Assembly: GCF_028009165.1 (NCBI RefSeq)
Contig: NC_079241.1
Span: 3,348,001 to 3,412,000, forward strand
DNA: 64,000 nt
Direction of reading: 5' to 3'
Origin: Akanthomyces muscarius
Lineage: Eukaryota; Ascomycota; Sordariomycetes; Hypocreales; Cordycipitaceae
This document shows, piece by piece, positions 47,451 through 58,474 of the stretch; the stretch's first letter is position 1; each line of letters begins with the position of its first letter. The translations under genes were made by a program, and so were the position numbers. Below the pieces are notes generated by a model that did no database searches, was not told where the DNA came from, and worked only from the letters and a program-made list of their open reading frames with translations.

Positions 47451-49127
47451 ATGGCCGACATTCAGAAGCCCGTTGAGGTCCCTACCGCTGCCGTTGAGCC
47501 GGTCGCCGTTGCTGTCCCCGAAACGGCTCCCGCTCTCGAGGTTCCCGCTGTCACCCAGGACACACCCGTCGACGTCGCTGCTGCTCCCGCCACTGAGGAG
47601 AGTAAGACTGAGGAGCCCGCTGCTGCTGAGGAGGTCAAGGAGGAGGCCAAGCCCATCGAGGAGGGTCATCTTGGCTACAAGGCCCAGGGCCTGAGCTTCC
47701 CCAAGTAAGTTCACGCAAGACACCAGTCTTCTTGCCTCGAAAACCACTAACCACTCGAAAAAGGAACCTGCTCGGTAGCAAGGAGTTCTTCTTCTTCAGT
47801 TCGGAGGCCGTCGAGGCCAAGGCTCTCGAGACCTACAAGAAGGCCCAGAAGTCCGCCGAGGGCGCTCTCGACAACATCTCCTGGGCTGCTCACACTGGCA
47901 AGGGTCTCCTCTTCTCTGGCGACAAGAAGGCCCCCCACACCGTCATCAACCTGGTGAGTTTACACACATCGACAGGCAGTATCGCTCAGTGCAAACAGCA
48001 ACGCTAACAACTGGCGACAGTCTCACGCTTCTGAGCCGGAGGTCGATGGCAACAAGTTCCACTTCACTGCCAAGGGTAACAAGCACACCTTCAAGGCCGC
48101 TAACGTCGCCGAGCGAGACAACTGGGTCGCCCAGATCAAGGCCAAGATCGCCGAGGCCAAGGAGATTGCCGTCTCCGTCACCGAGTCTGAGGCTTACAAG
48201 AACACTCTTGAGTCTCTGAAGCCCGCTCCTAAGGAGGAGGCCAAGACTGCTGAGCCTGTTGTCGCTGAGGAGGCTACCGACGCCCCCAAGACTGAGGACG
48301 CCCCCAAGGAGGACGTTGAGGCTGCTAAGGAGGAGCCCAAGACTGAGGAGCCCAAGCGTCGCTCTGCCAGCCGCAAGCGCGCTTCCTTCTTCGGCTTCGG
48401 CAAAAAGGACGTCCTGCCCAAGGAGGAGACCAAGACTGAGGAGACCCCTGCTGAGGCCGCTGCCCCCGTCGAGGCTGTTGCCCCCGTCGAGGCCACCGAG
48501 GCTAACACTGAGGTTGCTCCCGCTGAGGAGGCCGTTGCCCCCGTCGAGGCTACCGAGGAGCCCGCCGCCGAGGCCGTCAAGCCCACTGCCAACAAGCGCA
48601 ATAGCTTCTTCGGTGGTGTCTTCTCCAAGAAAGAGAAGAAGGCTGCTGAGCCCAAGGCCGTTGAGAACGAGGCTGCCGCCGAGGAGACTGAGGGCGCTGC
48701 TGAGACTGCTCCCGTCATCCCTCCCGTTGACACCACCACCCCTCTCGCTGAGGAGGTGATTGCCGCTGACCCCGTCGAGGCCGCCGCCCCTGTCGAGCCC
48801 AAGACCGACGTCAAGGAGAAGCGCAAGTCTTCTCTTCCCTTCTTCGGCAAGCGCGATGCCTCCCCCTCCACCGGTGAGGCCAAGACTGGTGCTTTCTCCA
48901 AGCTCCGTGCTACTATCAAGGGCAAGGGCGCCACCAAGGCCGAGGAGGCCAAGGAGGAGGCCGCCAAGTCTCAGGAGACTGCCACTGAGACCACGACTGA
49001 CGCTCAGCCTAAGACGGAGGAAACCGCTGCCGACATCCACGAGCAGGTTATCAAGGCTGCCGAGGGTGAGGGCGAGAAGAAGACCGAGGCGACCGCTGCT
49101 GCTCCCGCTGTCACCGCCTCTGCTTAG
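47451..49127 (+). CDS. PH-domain protein, Meu6-like, with acidic/basic repeat tail
   Basis: Exons 47451-47704, 47764-47953 and 48021-49127; introns 59 and 67 bp; 516 aa. An Ala/Val/Pro/Glu-rich N-terminus precedes one PH domain of the Meu6 (meiotic expression up-regulated 6) type, about residues 72-190 (GHLGYKAQGLSFPKNLLGSK, HTGKGLLFSGDKKAPHTVIN, KFHFTAKGNKHTFKA, ERDNWVAQIKAKI). The rest is a low-complexity E/K/A/P/T tail. In it one motif recurs three times: KRASFFGFGKK, KRNSFFGGVFSKK and KRKSSLPFFGKR, each a basic pair, Ser, then Phe-Phe-Gly and a basic end. Related fungal proteins include components found at eisosomes or the cell cortex, but function is not established. Codon bias is very strong (high expression). 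Confidence 0.92.
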
Positions 49128-50399
49128 ATGGCAGACTGATGTGGTCTAGCTTGACGCACGCAAGACGCATCAGCTCTTCGATAATGGTCACGCGAAAACC
49201 CCAAACATTTATTCCGACAAAAGAAATATACCAACACGCATGAGAGGGCTGGGAGTGAAAAGGATGGTTCTGCATTTCTTCACAAGATACCAAGATACCC
49301 TGTCAAGACTGCTTTCATTGATACCATTTTCCATACTGTTTTGCACCAGGCACTACGACGGAAGACTTCTTTTTTTGTTTTCAAGAAAAACATTGGCTCG
49401 CCAATGACGAAAAAAATTGCACAGTTTGCACGCATTTGGTCTGTTTTGTTCGATACCCGGAGGAGGAGATTATAGTAATACCTAATTCAACTGCTGTGTT
49501 TCTTATTATACAATGAGCCTTTGCAAGTGATGGAGTGTGCCTAGTATTAAAATGTTGTTGAGAAAGGCGGAGATGGTCCCCTGGCAATGAAAGTCGATTT
49601 CTGTGAGGTGGAATGAACTGGCCGCAGATGTCAACGTCACAGAAATCGAGCAACGTCACAAGCATTTATGTAATGACAAAGGCATAACTCGTGTATTTCT
49701 AGCCTCAACATGAAGGGGTATCTGCTAATCTGTGTGTGTATAATGTAATAACAGTCGTGTGTCAGTCACCTGTTTCTATGGCGAACACTGTCCGTAGAAT
49801 AATGTAGACAAAAATTTCTCCCTCACCACACCACATATATATATATGTATGTCTTCGCGCCCTGGAAAGAAGAAAACTTGACCCGAAAAAGGAGCCGAAA
49901 AACAAAACGGATTGACCACTTTCCACGTATATGCTTGAAAGAATAGTTGTTGAAGATAAGAAAGAAGCTCATTATGGAGGAACTTCCAAGTAAAAGCAAA
50001 AATGCCAGTCCAACTCATGTACTGTTTCCGTTGAACTGTTGTCCGTTGCCGGATTCTCGCGCAGCAAAACCTTGTCTCACCGTTTTTTTGAAGCATTGAC
50101 TGTTAGGGAAAACGAAAAATGTAAAGCAAAAGAAGAAAAAAGATAAAACGAGGTGTTCCTTCCTTGTCTGCGCTGTCACAGGCAAAGGGGAGGCGATAAG
50201 GATGATTAAGAGGACATGCGCCGTCGCTTTGCAAGATGCATTAAACTGGGAAACAAGCAAAAAAGGAGGCCAAAACAAAGCCGCACTCTCAGTCATAAGA
50301 GTCAAATGCGAAAAGAAGATGGAGTGGAAATGCGATGCCTCGGGACAGAGGGCATGCACGATATGTAGTAAGCAGTAGTCATGGACTAGAGCAGCCAAA
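49128..50399. other. Convergent 3' spacer
   Basis: AT-rich 1.3 kb between the PH-domain gene and the histidine kinase, holding their 3' UTRs. Nothing else recognised. Confidence 0.5.
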
Positions 50400-53300
50400 T
50401 CACGCCTCGACAGAGGGCGTGCTATACTGGTTGACGAGCTCGTTGATGCGCGGCAGCAGCTCCGGGATGCGAAACGGCTTGGAGATTACATCGTCGATAC
50501 CAGCAGCCTTGGCGTTGGCAATCTGCTCGGGCCGGGCGTATGCCGTGACGGCAATGATGGGAATATGCTTGGTGATGGTGCCGCTGCGCTCCAGCTCGCG
50601 GATGTGGCGGGCGCACGTCACGCCGTCCATGACGGGCATTTCCAGATCCATGAGAATGACCGAAATGTCGACGCCGTTCGTCTCGTTGCCTGCCCAGAAC
50701 CTAGACTTTTGCAGCGTCTCGAGGGCCTCTTGCCCGTGGTTGGCGACAAAGGTCGTGTTGCCGCAGTTGACGAGCTGGCGCTGCAATACTTTCTGGTTGA
50801 CAAGGTTGTCTTCCACGATGAGCACGTCGTACCGCGGGCCTTGAGACGGGTCTGGGGGCTTGCGCGTGGCCTGCTGGCTCTGCGAGGCGCACTCGGTTTG
50901 GGCGACAGCTTCGGAGCCAGCGGGCAAGCGGCATTGCCGAGGGAGTGTAAAACATGACAGAGGCTCGAAAGGCTCCGGCGCGTCAGCGCATTGACGGCTT
51001 TGGATATAGAAGCTAAATTTGCTTCCTTGGCCCGCCACGGATGTGACGCCAATTTGACCGCCTTGCATCTCGGTTAAGATGCGCGAGATGAAGAGGCCTA
51101 GACCAGAGCCACCATACTGCACATGTGTTCTGGGCGTTGCCTGTTGAAAGCGTTGAAAGAGCACCTGGAGCTCCTCTTCAGCAAGGCCGGGCCCTGTGTC
51201 TGAGACACTGCAATGAATATTAATTTTGTCGCCAGTGCCCCAATCACCTTCGCTCTCAATATCGATCCCGCTGCCCATTTGGTTGGTGTTTCGAGGAAAG
51301 TAGAGGTTCTCGCTGGCAACCTCGGCAATGTCACGCGATGCACTGAGATTGACCTTGATTTGGCGATGCTGGCGCCCCTGGGTAAACTTCATCGCGTTCG
51401 TCATGAGGTTGATGAGGACTTGCCGGAGACGTGATGGGTCCAGCATAGTCCATTTGATGCCGTGTCTCGCAAAGCTATCGTCAACTGTAAAGTCAAAATC
51501 AATATCGTGGGCAGCCAACTCGGCTTCAAACATCTTGAGCGTGCGGCGCACAACCCTCACTGGCTGCTCTGCTACTGGAGTGACAGAGAGCAAGCTAGAA
51601 TCCAGCTTCGACAGGGTCAAAATGTCATCAACAATACGTTTCTGATGGCTTGCGCATAAATTGATCGTATGAGCCGCGTCGAGGCAGCTTTCAAGAAGTG
51701 CCTCCACATCCTTGACATTGCGCGTGTTGAATGTAGTGATATTGTTTGCAATCTGGTCTGCGCACTGCAGTATAGCGGAGAGTGGATTGCGCATCTCATG
51801 GCTGGTGATATCGATAAAATTTTCTTGTTGCCGCTTGAGCTCGACAGCTTCTTCTCGCCGCTCCCTCTGAACTCTCTCTGCCCATTTTTGAGAAGAGATG
51901 TCGGTAATGCAGCCAAATATAGACTTCAGAACTCCGTCAGCATTCTGCTCTGGAAAGGCGCTCATCAAAACCCAAGTATCCATGGTACGGTCCCCTTCCT
52001 GCTCAAAAGTCTTGAAACGAAATTCTTGGGAAACGGTGACCTTTTCTTCAACCAAGGTAGTCCATGCACGCCCCAAGGCCTTCCTGTCATCTTGGTGAAC
52101 AAGGTCCATCCATGCATCCTCCAGAATGTCGTTGCGGGCGTGACGCGAAATTTGCCACCACATATCGTTGCAGTAGTTGATTTTACCTGCAGCATCTGCA
52201 ATAAACATGCCGACAGGTGCGTAGGCCGCCATCCTAGTAAACCTGTCTTCGCTTTCATTCGCTTCTTGCGTTCGAAGAAGTAGTTGCATCGAAAGTTCCC
52301 GTCTATCCTCAGCAGCAAGTTGAGCTGCCATTTGGCCACGCTTGATCTCCTCTTCAAATAAAACAGCCGATGCCATAGAAGTTGCGAGCTGCCTGGCTAG
52401 CAAATGGAAAAACAGTCTGTAATCGTCGTCGTAGGGTCGTCTTGGGTTGACGCCGATAACCAAAAAGTCGGTGATAGATTCGCCCCCGCTCGTGGAGACA
52501 ATAGGATAGACGACAATTGTCCTACACGGGTCACCAAATCCACGCCACTGGATACCCTCAATAAGTTCTGCGGGAAGAGTGCCGTCTTCTTGGGACAAGA
52601 CGATAGGCACGCCGCCCGCGCTGATGGACTCTCTCATGTAAGGTGCGAAGCCTTCCTCAGACGTGCGCAGGTCTACTGTCTTCGGAGCCGCAGCATGCCC
52701 CTCCGTAACCCCAGATGCCGCCTCAAGTGTCAAATGGATTGGAGTTGCCAGGTTTCCGGAACGCACAGATGATATCTCGCTTTCCGCATCTTCTTTCGAC
52801 GTTGAATATATGAGGTTAAACGGGATGTCCAGCTCATTGTATTCAAGTCCCTGTTGAACTAACGGCCAGAATCCGCTAACAGTAGTCGCTGTAGCAGTCC
52901 GTTCACCAATTTCTCGCAATGTAAGCATGCGTCTTTCGTTGATTTTCCGGCGAGTATTCTCAAAGGCAGGGCTGTAAAGGCCTACAACTTGGCCGTCTCC
53001 TCCAACGACAGGGACCAGAGACCACGAGAAGAACGTCTCCTCAAGATATCCATCTCGACGTAGGAAGAGGTGGTTGTCATGTTTCATGGTTGCTTGGCCG
53101 GATTCCCAGGCACTCCGGAAAACAGGCTCAACATCATCGTGAATTTCTGCCCAGGCGTCGAAGTTCCTCATTCCCATGATGCTCGGGTGTTTTTGGCCAG
53201 CTATCTCAATATATGCAGCGTTGTAGATGCAAATATATTCCGGTCCCCAGTATAATGTGGCGGGGTGCGGGCTGCCCATTACGATATTGGCAAGCATCCT

Positions 53301-54905
53301 CAATTCGTTGGGCCAGTCTTCAATCGCACCGAGCGGTGTGGAGGCCCAGTCAGTTGTCTTTGCGAGCTTAATATGTTTGGGTAGGGAATCGCTCATTGGT
53401 ATTCTGGTCCAGTCGAAAGAGGGCCTCGACTCTCTGGACTGAAGCACTTGGTTGGTAAATTCATCAGGGTGCCCAGGTTGCACAATATTTGCTTGGTCGA
53501 TCAATGCTCTCTCAAAGGTATTGACGCGACGATCGTCAGGTTTCTCAGCGGCAGCGTCGCCGAAGTAGTCGGCTGGTTCCACATCGGTTGCTGCAGTCTC
53601 GGCCTGTGCCTCGAGCTCGGCGTGTAAGCTATCCTCGTCCATGCATTCCGGAGTATCTGCGCTCGCGACCCCAGTATCGGAACGTTCGGGCGATGTACTG
53701 AGATTGATGCTACCAGAAATGAAACGAAATCGTTGCCTAACCGTTGACTTAGTCCAGTTGATGCGGCCATACTCGCAGGAAGGGAAGCCAAGCTCTGGCT
53801 GTTCCGCAGTTGACGTCGAGCACAGGGCCCATTGTTTGAAGTGACTAAATTCGGGCGTCATCGGGTTGTTATCGCAGCCGGCATTCAGTAAAGGATGTAT
53901 ATCGTAACAGGCGCGAAGGGAAGGATTATAATATTGTATAGGAAGGTGAGGTTGTGTTGTATTGGATGGATTTTGAAGGTCGATCATAAAAGTAGGCCGT
54001 ATATCATTTTCGAGAAGCTCTAGTATACCGATAGAGCGGATCATTTGTAAGTTGCTGGGGATTGCAATGCTGTCGGGGCTAGTCGAGGAACCCGAGATGT
54101 CTATGGAAGAAGCCATGCTGCCCGGGGTGCTCCCAGAAAGCGTAGGGCTGACGGAGCTGACGTTTGCTCTTGGAAGCTTAAGAGTCGTAACAGTCTCACG
54201 AGAATCCTCGCCGATGGGTGAGAGCATGCCCGCAGCAAGATCTGCCGTAGAGTCCACTGATGGCCTGCTTGTATGACGGGCAGGCGAGTTCGAGAAGAAG
54301 AGGGGAGAGAAGACAGATTCGCGCATGGCTCTGATTGAGGCTCTTGTTAGAGGCGCTGTGGCTGCGTGAGGTAAATCGAATCTCCTGGGAGGTGAGGAAC
54401 TTGTCCGGGACTTCTTGGTTGGTCCAGATGCCATGACGGAATCGAGCTGGGCAACCCTAGAAGGTCGCTTGCCAAGTATGTATAATGGCTGGGCCGAGGC
54501 GGCGGCGTCAGGCTGGGCAAGGCGCCGGCTGTGCAATGTTAAAGCGCCGGCAACCACACTGGGCAAGATGGTGTTTGAGTGGACGGATGGCACAGATGGC
54601 GATGGTTGGCCGTAGAGTAAATCAGTAGACGCAACGCATGATCCAACGAGGACTGAAGAGCGCCTCGGACGAAGGCCGTCGGGGGTGCGACTCGGGTTGT
54701 TGCTCGTGTTGGCGGTATCAGCTGCGGTTGAGGCGGCCAACCATTCAGAGGCGACGGGAGCGGCAAGGCCGGGTGAAGCTATCACTAGTACGTCGACGCC
54801 GTTGGGCGTTGGGAGCTTGGTAAGGTTTGAAACACTGTCGTCGGCGGGGCATGAGGTCGAGTCGTCGGTGAGAGATGGGTGCAGGTCCTGGGCTCTATGC
54901 ATCAA
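50400..54905 (-). CDS. Hybrid histidine kinase (PAS-PAS-HisKA-HATPase-REC)
   Basis: One uninterrupted 1,501-codon frame on the minus strand. Residues 1 to about 480 are Ser/Thr/Pro-rich and probably disordered. A first PAS-like sensor (WASTPLGAIEDWPNEL ... LYWGPEYICIYNAAYIEIAG), a less clear GAF-like stretch, and a second PAS (AAYAPVGMFIADAAGKINYC ... WMDLVHQDDR) follow. The kinase core has H-box DITSHEMRNPLSAIL (phospho-acceptor His1036), N-box LINLMTNAMKFT, and G boxes DTGPGLAEEE and GGSGLGLFIS. The C-terminal receiver (from about 1353) has LIVEDN, phospho-acceptor Asp1420 (LMDLEMPVMDG) and the VISKPF lysine. It should autophosphorylate and relay through Ypd1 to Skn7/Ssk1-type regulators. 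The signal sensed is unknown. No transmembrane segment, so presumably cytosolic. Confidence 0.97.
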   Translation of the reverse strand: MMHRAQDLHPSLTDDSTSCPADDSVSNLTKLPTPNGVDVLVIASPGLAAPVASEWLAASTAADTANTSNNPSRTPDGLRPRRSSVLVGSCVASTDLLYGQPSPSVPSVHSNTILPSVVAGALTLHSRRLAQPDAAASAQPLYILGKRPSRVAQLDSVMASGPTKKSRTSSSPPRRFDLPHAATAPLTRASIRAMRESVFSPLFFSNSPARHTSRPSVDSTADLAAGMLSPIGEDSRETVTTLKLPRANVSSVSPTLSGSTPGSMASSIDISGSSTSPDSIAIPSNLQMIRSIGILELLENDIRPTFMIDLQNPSNTTQPHLPIQYYNPSLRACYDIHPLLNAGCDNNPMTPEFSHFKQWALCSTSTAEQPELGFPSCEYGRINWTKSTVRQRFRFISGSINLSTSPERSDTGVASADTPECMDEDSLHAELEAQAETAATDVEPADYFGDAAAEKPDDRRVNTFERALIDQANIVQPGHPDEFTNQVLQSRESRPSFDWTRIPMSDSLPKHIKLAKTTDWASTPLGAIEDWPNELRMLANIVMGSPHPATLYWGPEYICIYNAAYIEIAGQKHPSIMGMRNFDAWAEIHDDVEPVFRSAWESGQATMKHDNHLFLRRDGYLEETFFSWSLVPVVGGDGQVVGLYSPAFENTRRKINERRMLTLREIGERTATATTVSGFWPLVQQGLEYNELDIPFNLIYSTSKEDAESEISSVRSGNLATPIHLTLEAASGVTEGHAAAPKTVDLRTSEEGFAPYMRESISAGGVPIVLSQEDGTLPAELIEGIQWRGFGDPCRTIVVYPIVSTSGGESITDFLVIGVNPRRPYDDDYRLFFHLLARQLATSMASAVLFEEEIKRGQMAAQLAAEDRRELSMQLLLRTQEANESEDRFTRMAAYAPVGMFIADAAGKINYCNDMWWQISRHARNDILEDAWMDLVHQDDRKALGRAWTTLVEEKVTVSQEFRFKTFEQEGDRTMDTWVLMSAFPEQNADGVLKSIFGCITDISSQKWAERVQRERREEAVELKRQQENFIDITSHEMRNPLSAILQCADQIANNITTFNTRNVKDVEALLESCLDAAHTINLCASHQKRIVDDILTLSKLDSSLLSVTPVAEQPVRVVRRTLKMFEAELAAHDIDFDFTVDDSFARHGIKWTMLDPSRLRQVLINLMTNAMKFTQGRQHRQIKVNLSASRDIAEVASENLYFPRNTNQMGSGIDIESEGDWGTGDKINIHCSVSDTGPGLAEEELQVLFQRFQQATPRTHVQYGGSGLGLFISRILTEMQGGQIGVTSVAGQGSKFSFYIQSRQCADAPEPFEPLSCFTLPRQCRLPAGSEAVAQTECASQSQQATRKPPDPSQGPRYDVLIVEDNLVNQKVLQRQLVNCGNTTFVANHGQEALETLQKSRFWAGNETNGVDISVILMDLEMPVMDGVTCARHIRELERSGTITKHIPIIAVTAYARPEQIANAKAAGIDDVISKPFRIPELLPRINELVNQYSTPSVEA

Positions 54906-57900
54906 GGTTTTGGAAGTTTTTGCAAAAGGCGCCTGCGTCTTGAGAGAACAAAAGCTGCAGTCGACAGAGAAAGGTTATTGGGTATCTAGACCCTAGAGGT
55001 AGGCTTTAGTCGCTGTGGGGTTGGAAGGGTTGTTGCGGGAGCCCAAGCAAGTCGGAGTCCGCCAGAGGAGAAGAAAAAGGCGACAGGGCCACCGAAGGCC
55101 ACCGAAAGCGACAGAGCAATCGGCTTGCTAACTTAATAATGCGTGTAGTATTGTTTTACTGCAGTGCGCGTGGCTTGGGGGTCCCCTGGGTCTGGGCCTT
55201 GGTCTCGACCTTCTGATCCAACCGGTAGGGGACAATAGTGGAAGATCGCGATGGGCGCGGAGGATGTCAGCGAGGTGGGTATGCAGACGTCCAGGGTGCG
55301 GCGGCGATGCGGATAATGAGGCGAGAGCTGGGTCAAGGTATACTGCATCTGTACCAGAAGACTGAGCATGAATTTGCGGATGGGAAGCGCTTCGTTGGTC
55401 AAGAGGGAGCGTGTATAATAAATGTTGGCGTGTTGGGCGGCGGTGGTACAAAGGACAGGACCACGGCCGAGACAGCGCGCTAGCGGCAGGGATACGTTCG
55501 AGACCCAGGGCCGGAATTGGTCGAGGAAGCAGCTGTCGTACAAAGTCAGAATCAACTAGTCAATAAGCTATCAAGTCTTGAAGGGTCCAAGAACGCAGTG
55601 CAGCCGTCACCGTCACATCTGTTCTACCTACCTGGGCGTCCAACATAGCCAGGCACGCACAAGCCCACCAGTAGTAGGTTAGCGGCTGGACGAGGATCTG
55701 CCTACCTAGTAACTAGGTGCCGTTTCGGAAGGAGGCGGACGGGGACGACAACGGCGATGCAGCTAATGCTGTGTCCAGCAGGCGACGAGTCTGATTCAGA
55801 AGGGTCGCACGGAGGCCGGGACTAAGGATGGCCGGGCTAAGCTGACGGGAGGTCCAAGGGTCTGACGGTGGTGCAAGCAACGAAGCCACGGTCGAGCTTG
55901 GCGTGAGAGCTTGCCTCAGCAGCGCCAAGTACATGTTAGTTAGTCGGCAGCATGTCTCGCCCGAGAGCCTGATGCTGGGTACGGGCTTCCAATTTGTCAA
56001 CAGTTGACAGGACAAACAGTGCGTCTGGTTTTGTTGAACGCGTCGAGACGCCTCACGTCCGCTTTTACCAGGTACGGCAATTGCCAGCTGCCGGTCCGTC
56101 TTGTCATCTACCTAGGTAGGTACCTAGGTACGCCCATCTATGCAGTCGCCAGCTGCCAGAGACTCGCTCTAGGACTCTGCTCACAACACAACACCAGCGC
56201 CTCTGTTTGCCCTTCAACACACGACAGGAAAATCCGTCCACAACCACGAACACGCCACTCGTCGAGGCTTTGTGCATCCGCCATGAACTGCTGCCATCTG
56301 CGGACCCCCTCTGCATCCCTGGTCCGGAAATGCAGGCGAAATGTGACAAGGCCGGGGATGCACAGCTGCTGAATGTGGACGGTCATTACTCAGTGCCTGC
56401 CAGTACGCCCAGCACTTGTCGCTGGTGGGTCAGGGCGCACCCATCTGCGGCGGTGCGCAGCGGGTAGGTACTGATATCAATCTCAACTTTGTTCTTCTCC
56501 TTCCTGCAGTGCCTGCTAAGACTTTAATAAACTCTGCGACAGTTTTCCGTATCGATGCAGCATCCATTTTCTGCTCCCAGGCTCCCTCGGACCCGTGCCT
56601 TCTGCGACGCCGCTGCCATGGCGTTCCCATCCTCGCGCCAGAAACAATCACCGCCAGACAGAACCCAAACACCACCCATCTCGCATCACCTGTCAACCGA
56701 CGCATAATTTCGTCCCCAAAATGTGCCGCCACCCGCCCGCTAGATAGCAGGGGTCAGAGGGCTTGTCCTTCAGCCGTTGCGCCACCATGTCGAGGCGGAT
56801 GGATGGCCCCCTCTCCACCGTGGACCAGTCCAGACCGCCAGCAGAGGCACACGCAAAATTTGCCCGACGAGACATTGCGACGTGTCGCCTGGTGATCGCT
56901 CACTGGTCTGGCGATCGCGCCTTGCTCTTGTTTGTCTCGTGGTCTTAGCTGCAATCGAACTTTTAGAATATCCGCTACTTGGCCTGGCGGACTTTTATCT
57001 GATGTGCAGTTGTTGACTCGCACAGCTTGGCCGTAGGGCCAACTTTTGCACAACTACCTTTCCACTATTGGCAAAGAAGGCACGTTCTAACCTGCCTGTC
57101 GATGGCAAGTAGTTAGTTCATCATTTTGCTCTGCTCGCCGTACCTAGTGGCGAGTTATCAAGCGGTAGCCTTGACCGCGTTCCTTGTGCTAGCGGCCTTC
57201 ACCACTACTGGTAAATCCTGCTAATAACAGCTGTAGGGTAGTGATGGTTGCCGAGTCACGTCGAGCAAATGGCCGCGTCATAAACTTGTGTTTGTGTCTA
57301 TAATGCCGTTGTAAGTCTTGAGTATAGATTTGACAATGTCTCGTTTGCGGCCCAGAGTCGATCCATCTTCCGCAACGGGCTACTTTCGCGTAATTGTTCT
57401 TGTGCAATTTAGTACAGCTCCTATTCATTCACGCCGGCTCTCCTTTGGATTCGGGGAACTGTATGATCTCCCATTGTTTTTTAAAAAAAAAAAGAAAAGA
57501 GGAAGCCTGTTATGTTGGCAAGAAAACCCATGTGTGGCTATCCATAAACCATCACAACGCATACATCACCGTACGTAAAGTTCGTCACGTCGCAACCGAT
57601 CAACTTGGACGACACTCCTGACTACGTCCCTTCGCATCTGCACTGTTAGACCCCAGGACCCACCCCTGGCAGCTGGTAGCTCACCATATCACAACGGCCC
57701 CAACTACACCATACTCTCAGCCACGCCCACTCAACAAGGAACAAAAAAAATTATAGAAAAAAAAAAAGAAATGCACAGGTGCGAGTTGAACAAACCTCTA
57801 CGCAGACTCGTCGTAGCTTTGCAGTCCCATATAGCCTTTCCAGTCCCCCACCACACTCAAAATCGCTCCAACCTCCTCCTCCCGAGATCCCCACCAGAAG

Positions 57901-58474
57901 CTCAAGATGGGCAAACGGCTAGCGCACAGCTCTGCGTCGCTCCCTCGCCGCTCATTGGTCCGGGCCGTCACAGCACCCGTCCAATCGCCCACCCCAGTTC
58001 CGATCCGGGCGCTTACAGCAGCCTCACCACTGGCTCCTCCTCCAGCATAACCCCTCTTCCCATGCCGGGCCTCACACTCCATCAAACGGCCCCCCGGCGC
58101 CTAGGCCACTGGGCCTCTCTTTAAACCCGGCCAGCGGCCCCCTCCTCCTCTTTGCTTCGCGTCCTTTGACGGTTTGACGTCTTCAACTCTTTTGCGACAG
58201 TGCGCATCGACAGAAGAAAGTGAAAGCAGCTGGCCTGGTTTCTCATTAGCTCTGCTGCTGTTGGACCGACTTCACACCGGCCGAATCGACGAGGTCCGAC
58301 GCACGCCCGACTCGCTACGCAGTCTCCAGCAAAGTCACGAAATTCATTTTTTGGCGGTGACGTCTCGACGCCAAAAAGCCGCTGTCCGGCCTTTTTTCGA
58401 CCGCGACATATATCGAAAATCAATCATTGTCGCAAGCAGCGCTCGACACGCCCGCGCCGCCCGCGCCATTCATC
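54906..58474. other. Divergent promoter region, 3.6 kb
   Basis: Between the histidine kinase and the 4-TM gene. It contains CCTAGG-type palindromes at 55701-55718 and 56109-56130, A-runs near 57482-57493 and 57747-57768, and CT-rich sequence upstream of 58475. Minus-strand frame 55555-55133 (140 codons) has no recognisable family and lies where the kinase 5' UTR is expected. No gene supported. Confidence 0.45.

Noticed and set aside
47946..49040. 364-codon antisense frame across the PH-domain gene
   Set aside because: Leu/Gly/Ser low-complexity mirror of the GAG/AAG-rich tail; no family.
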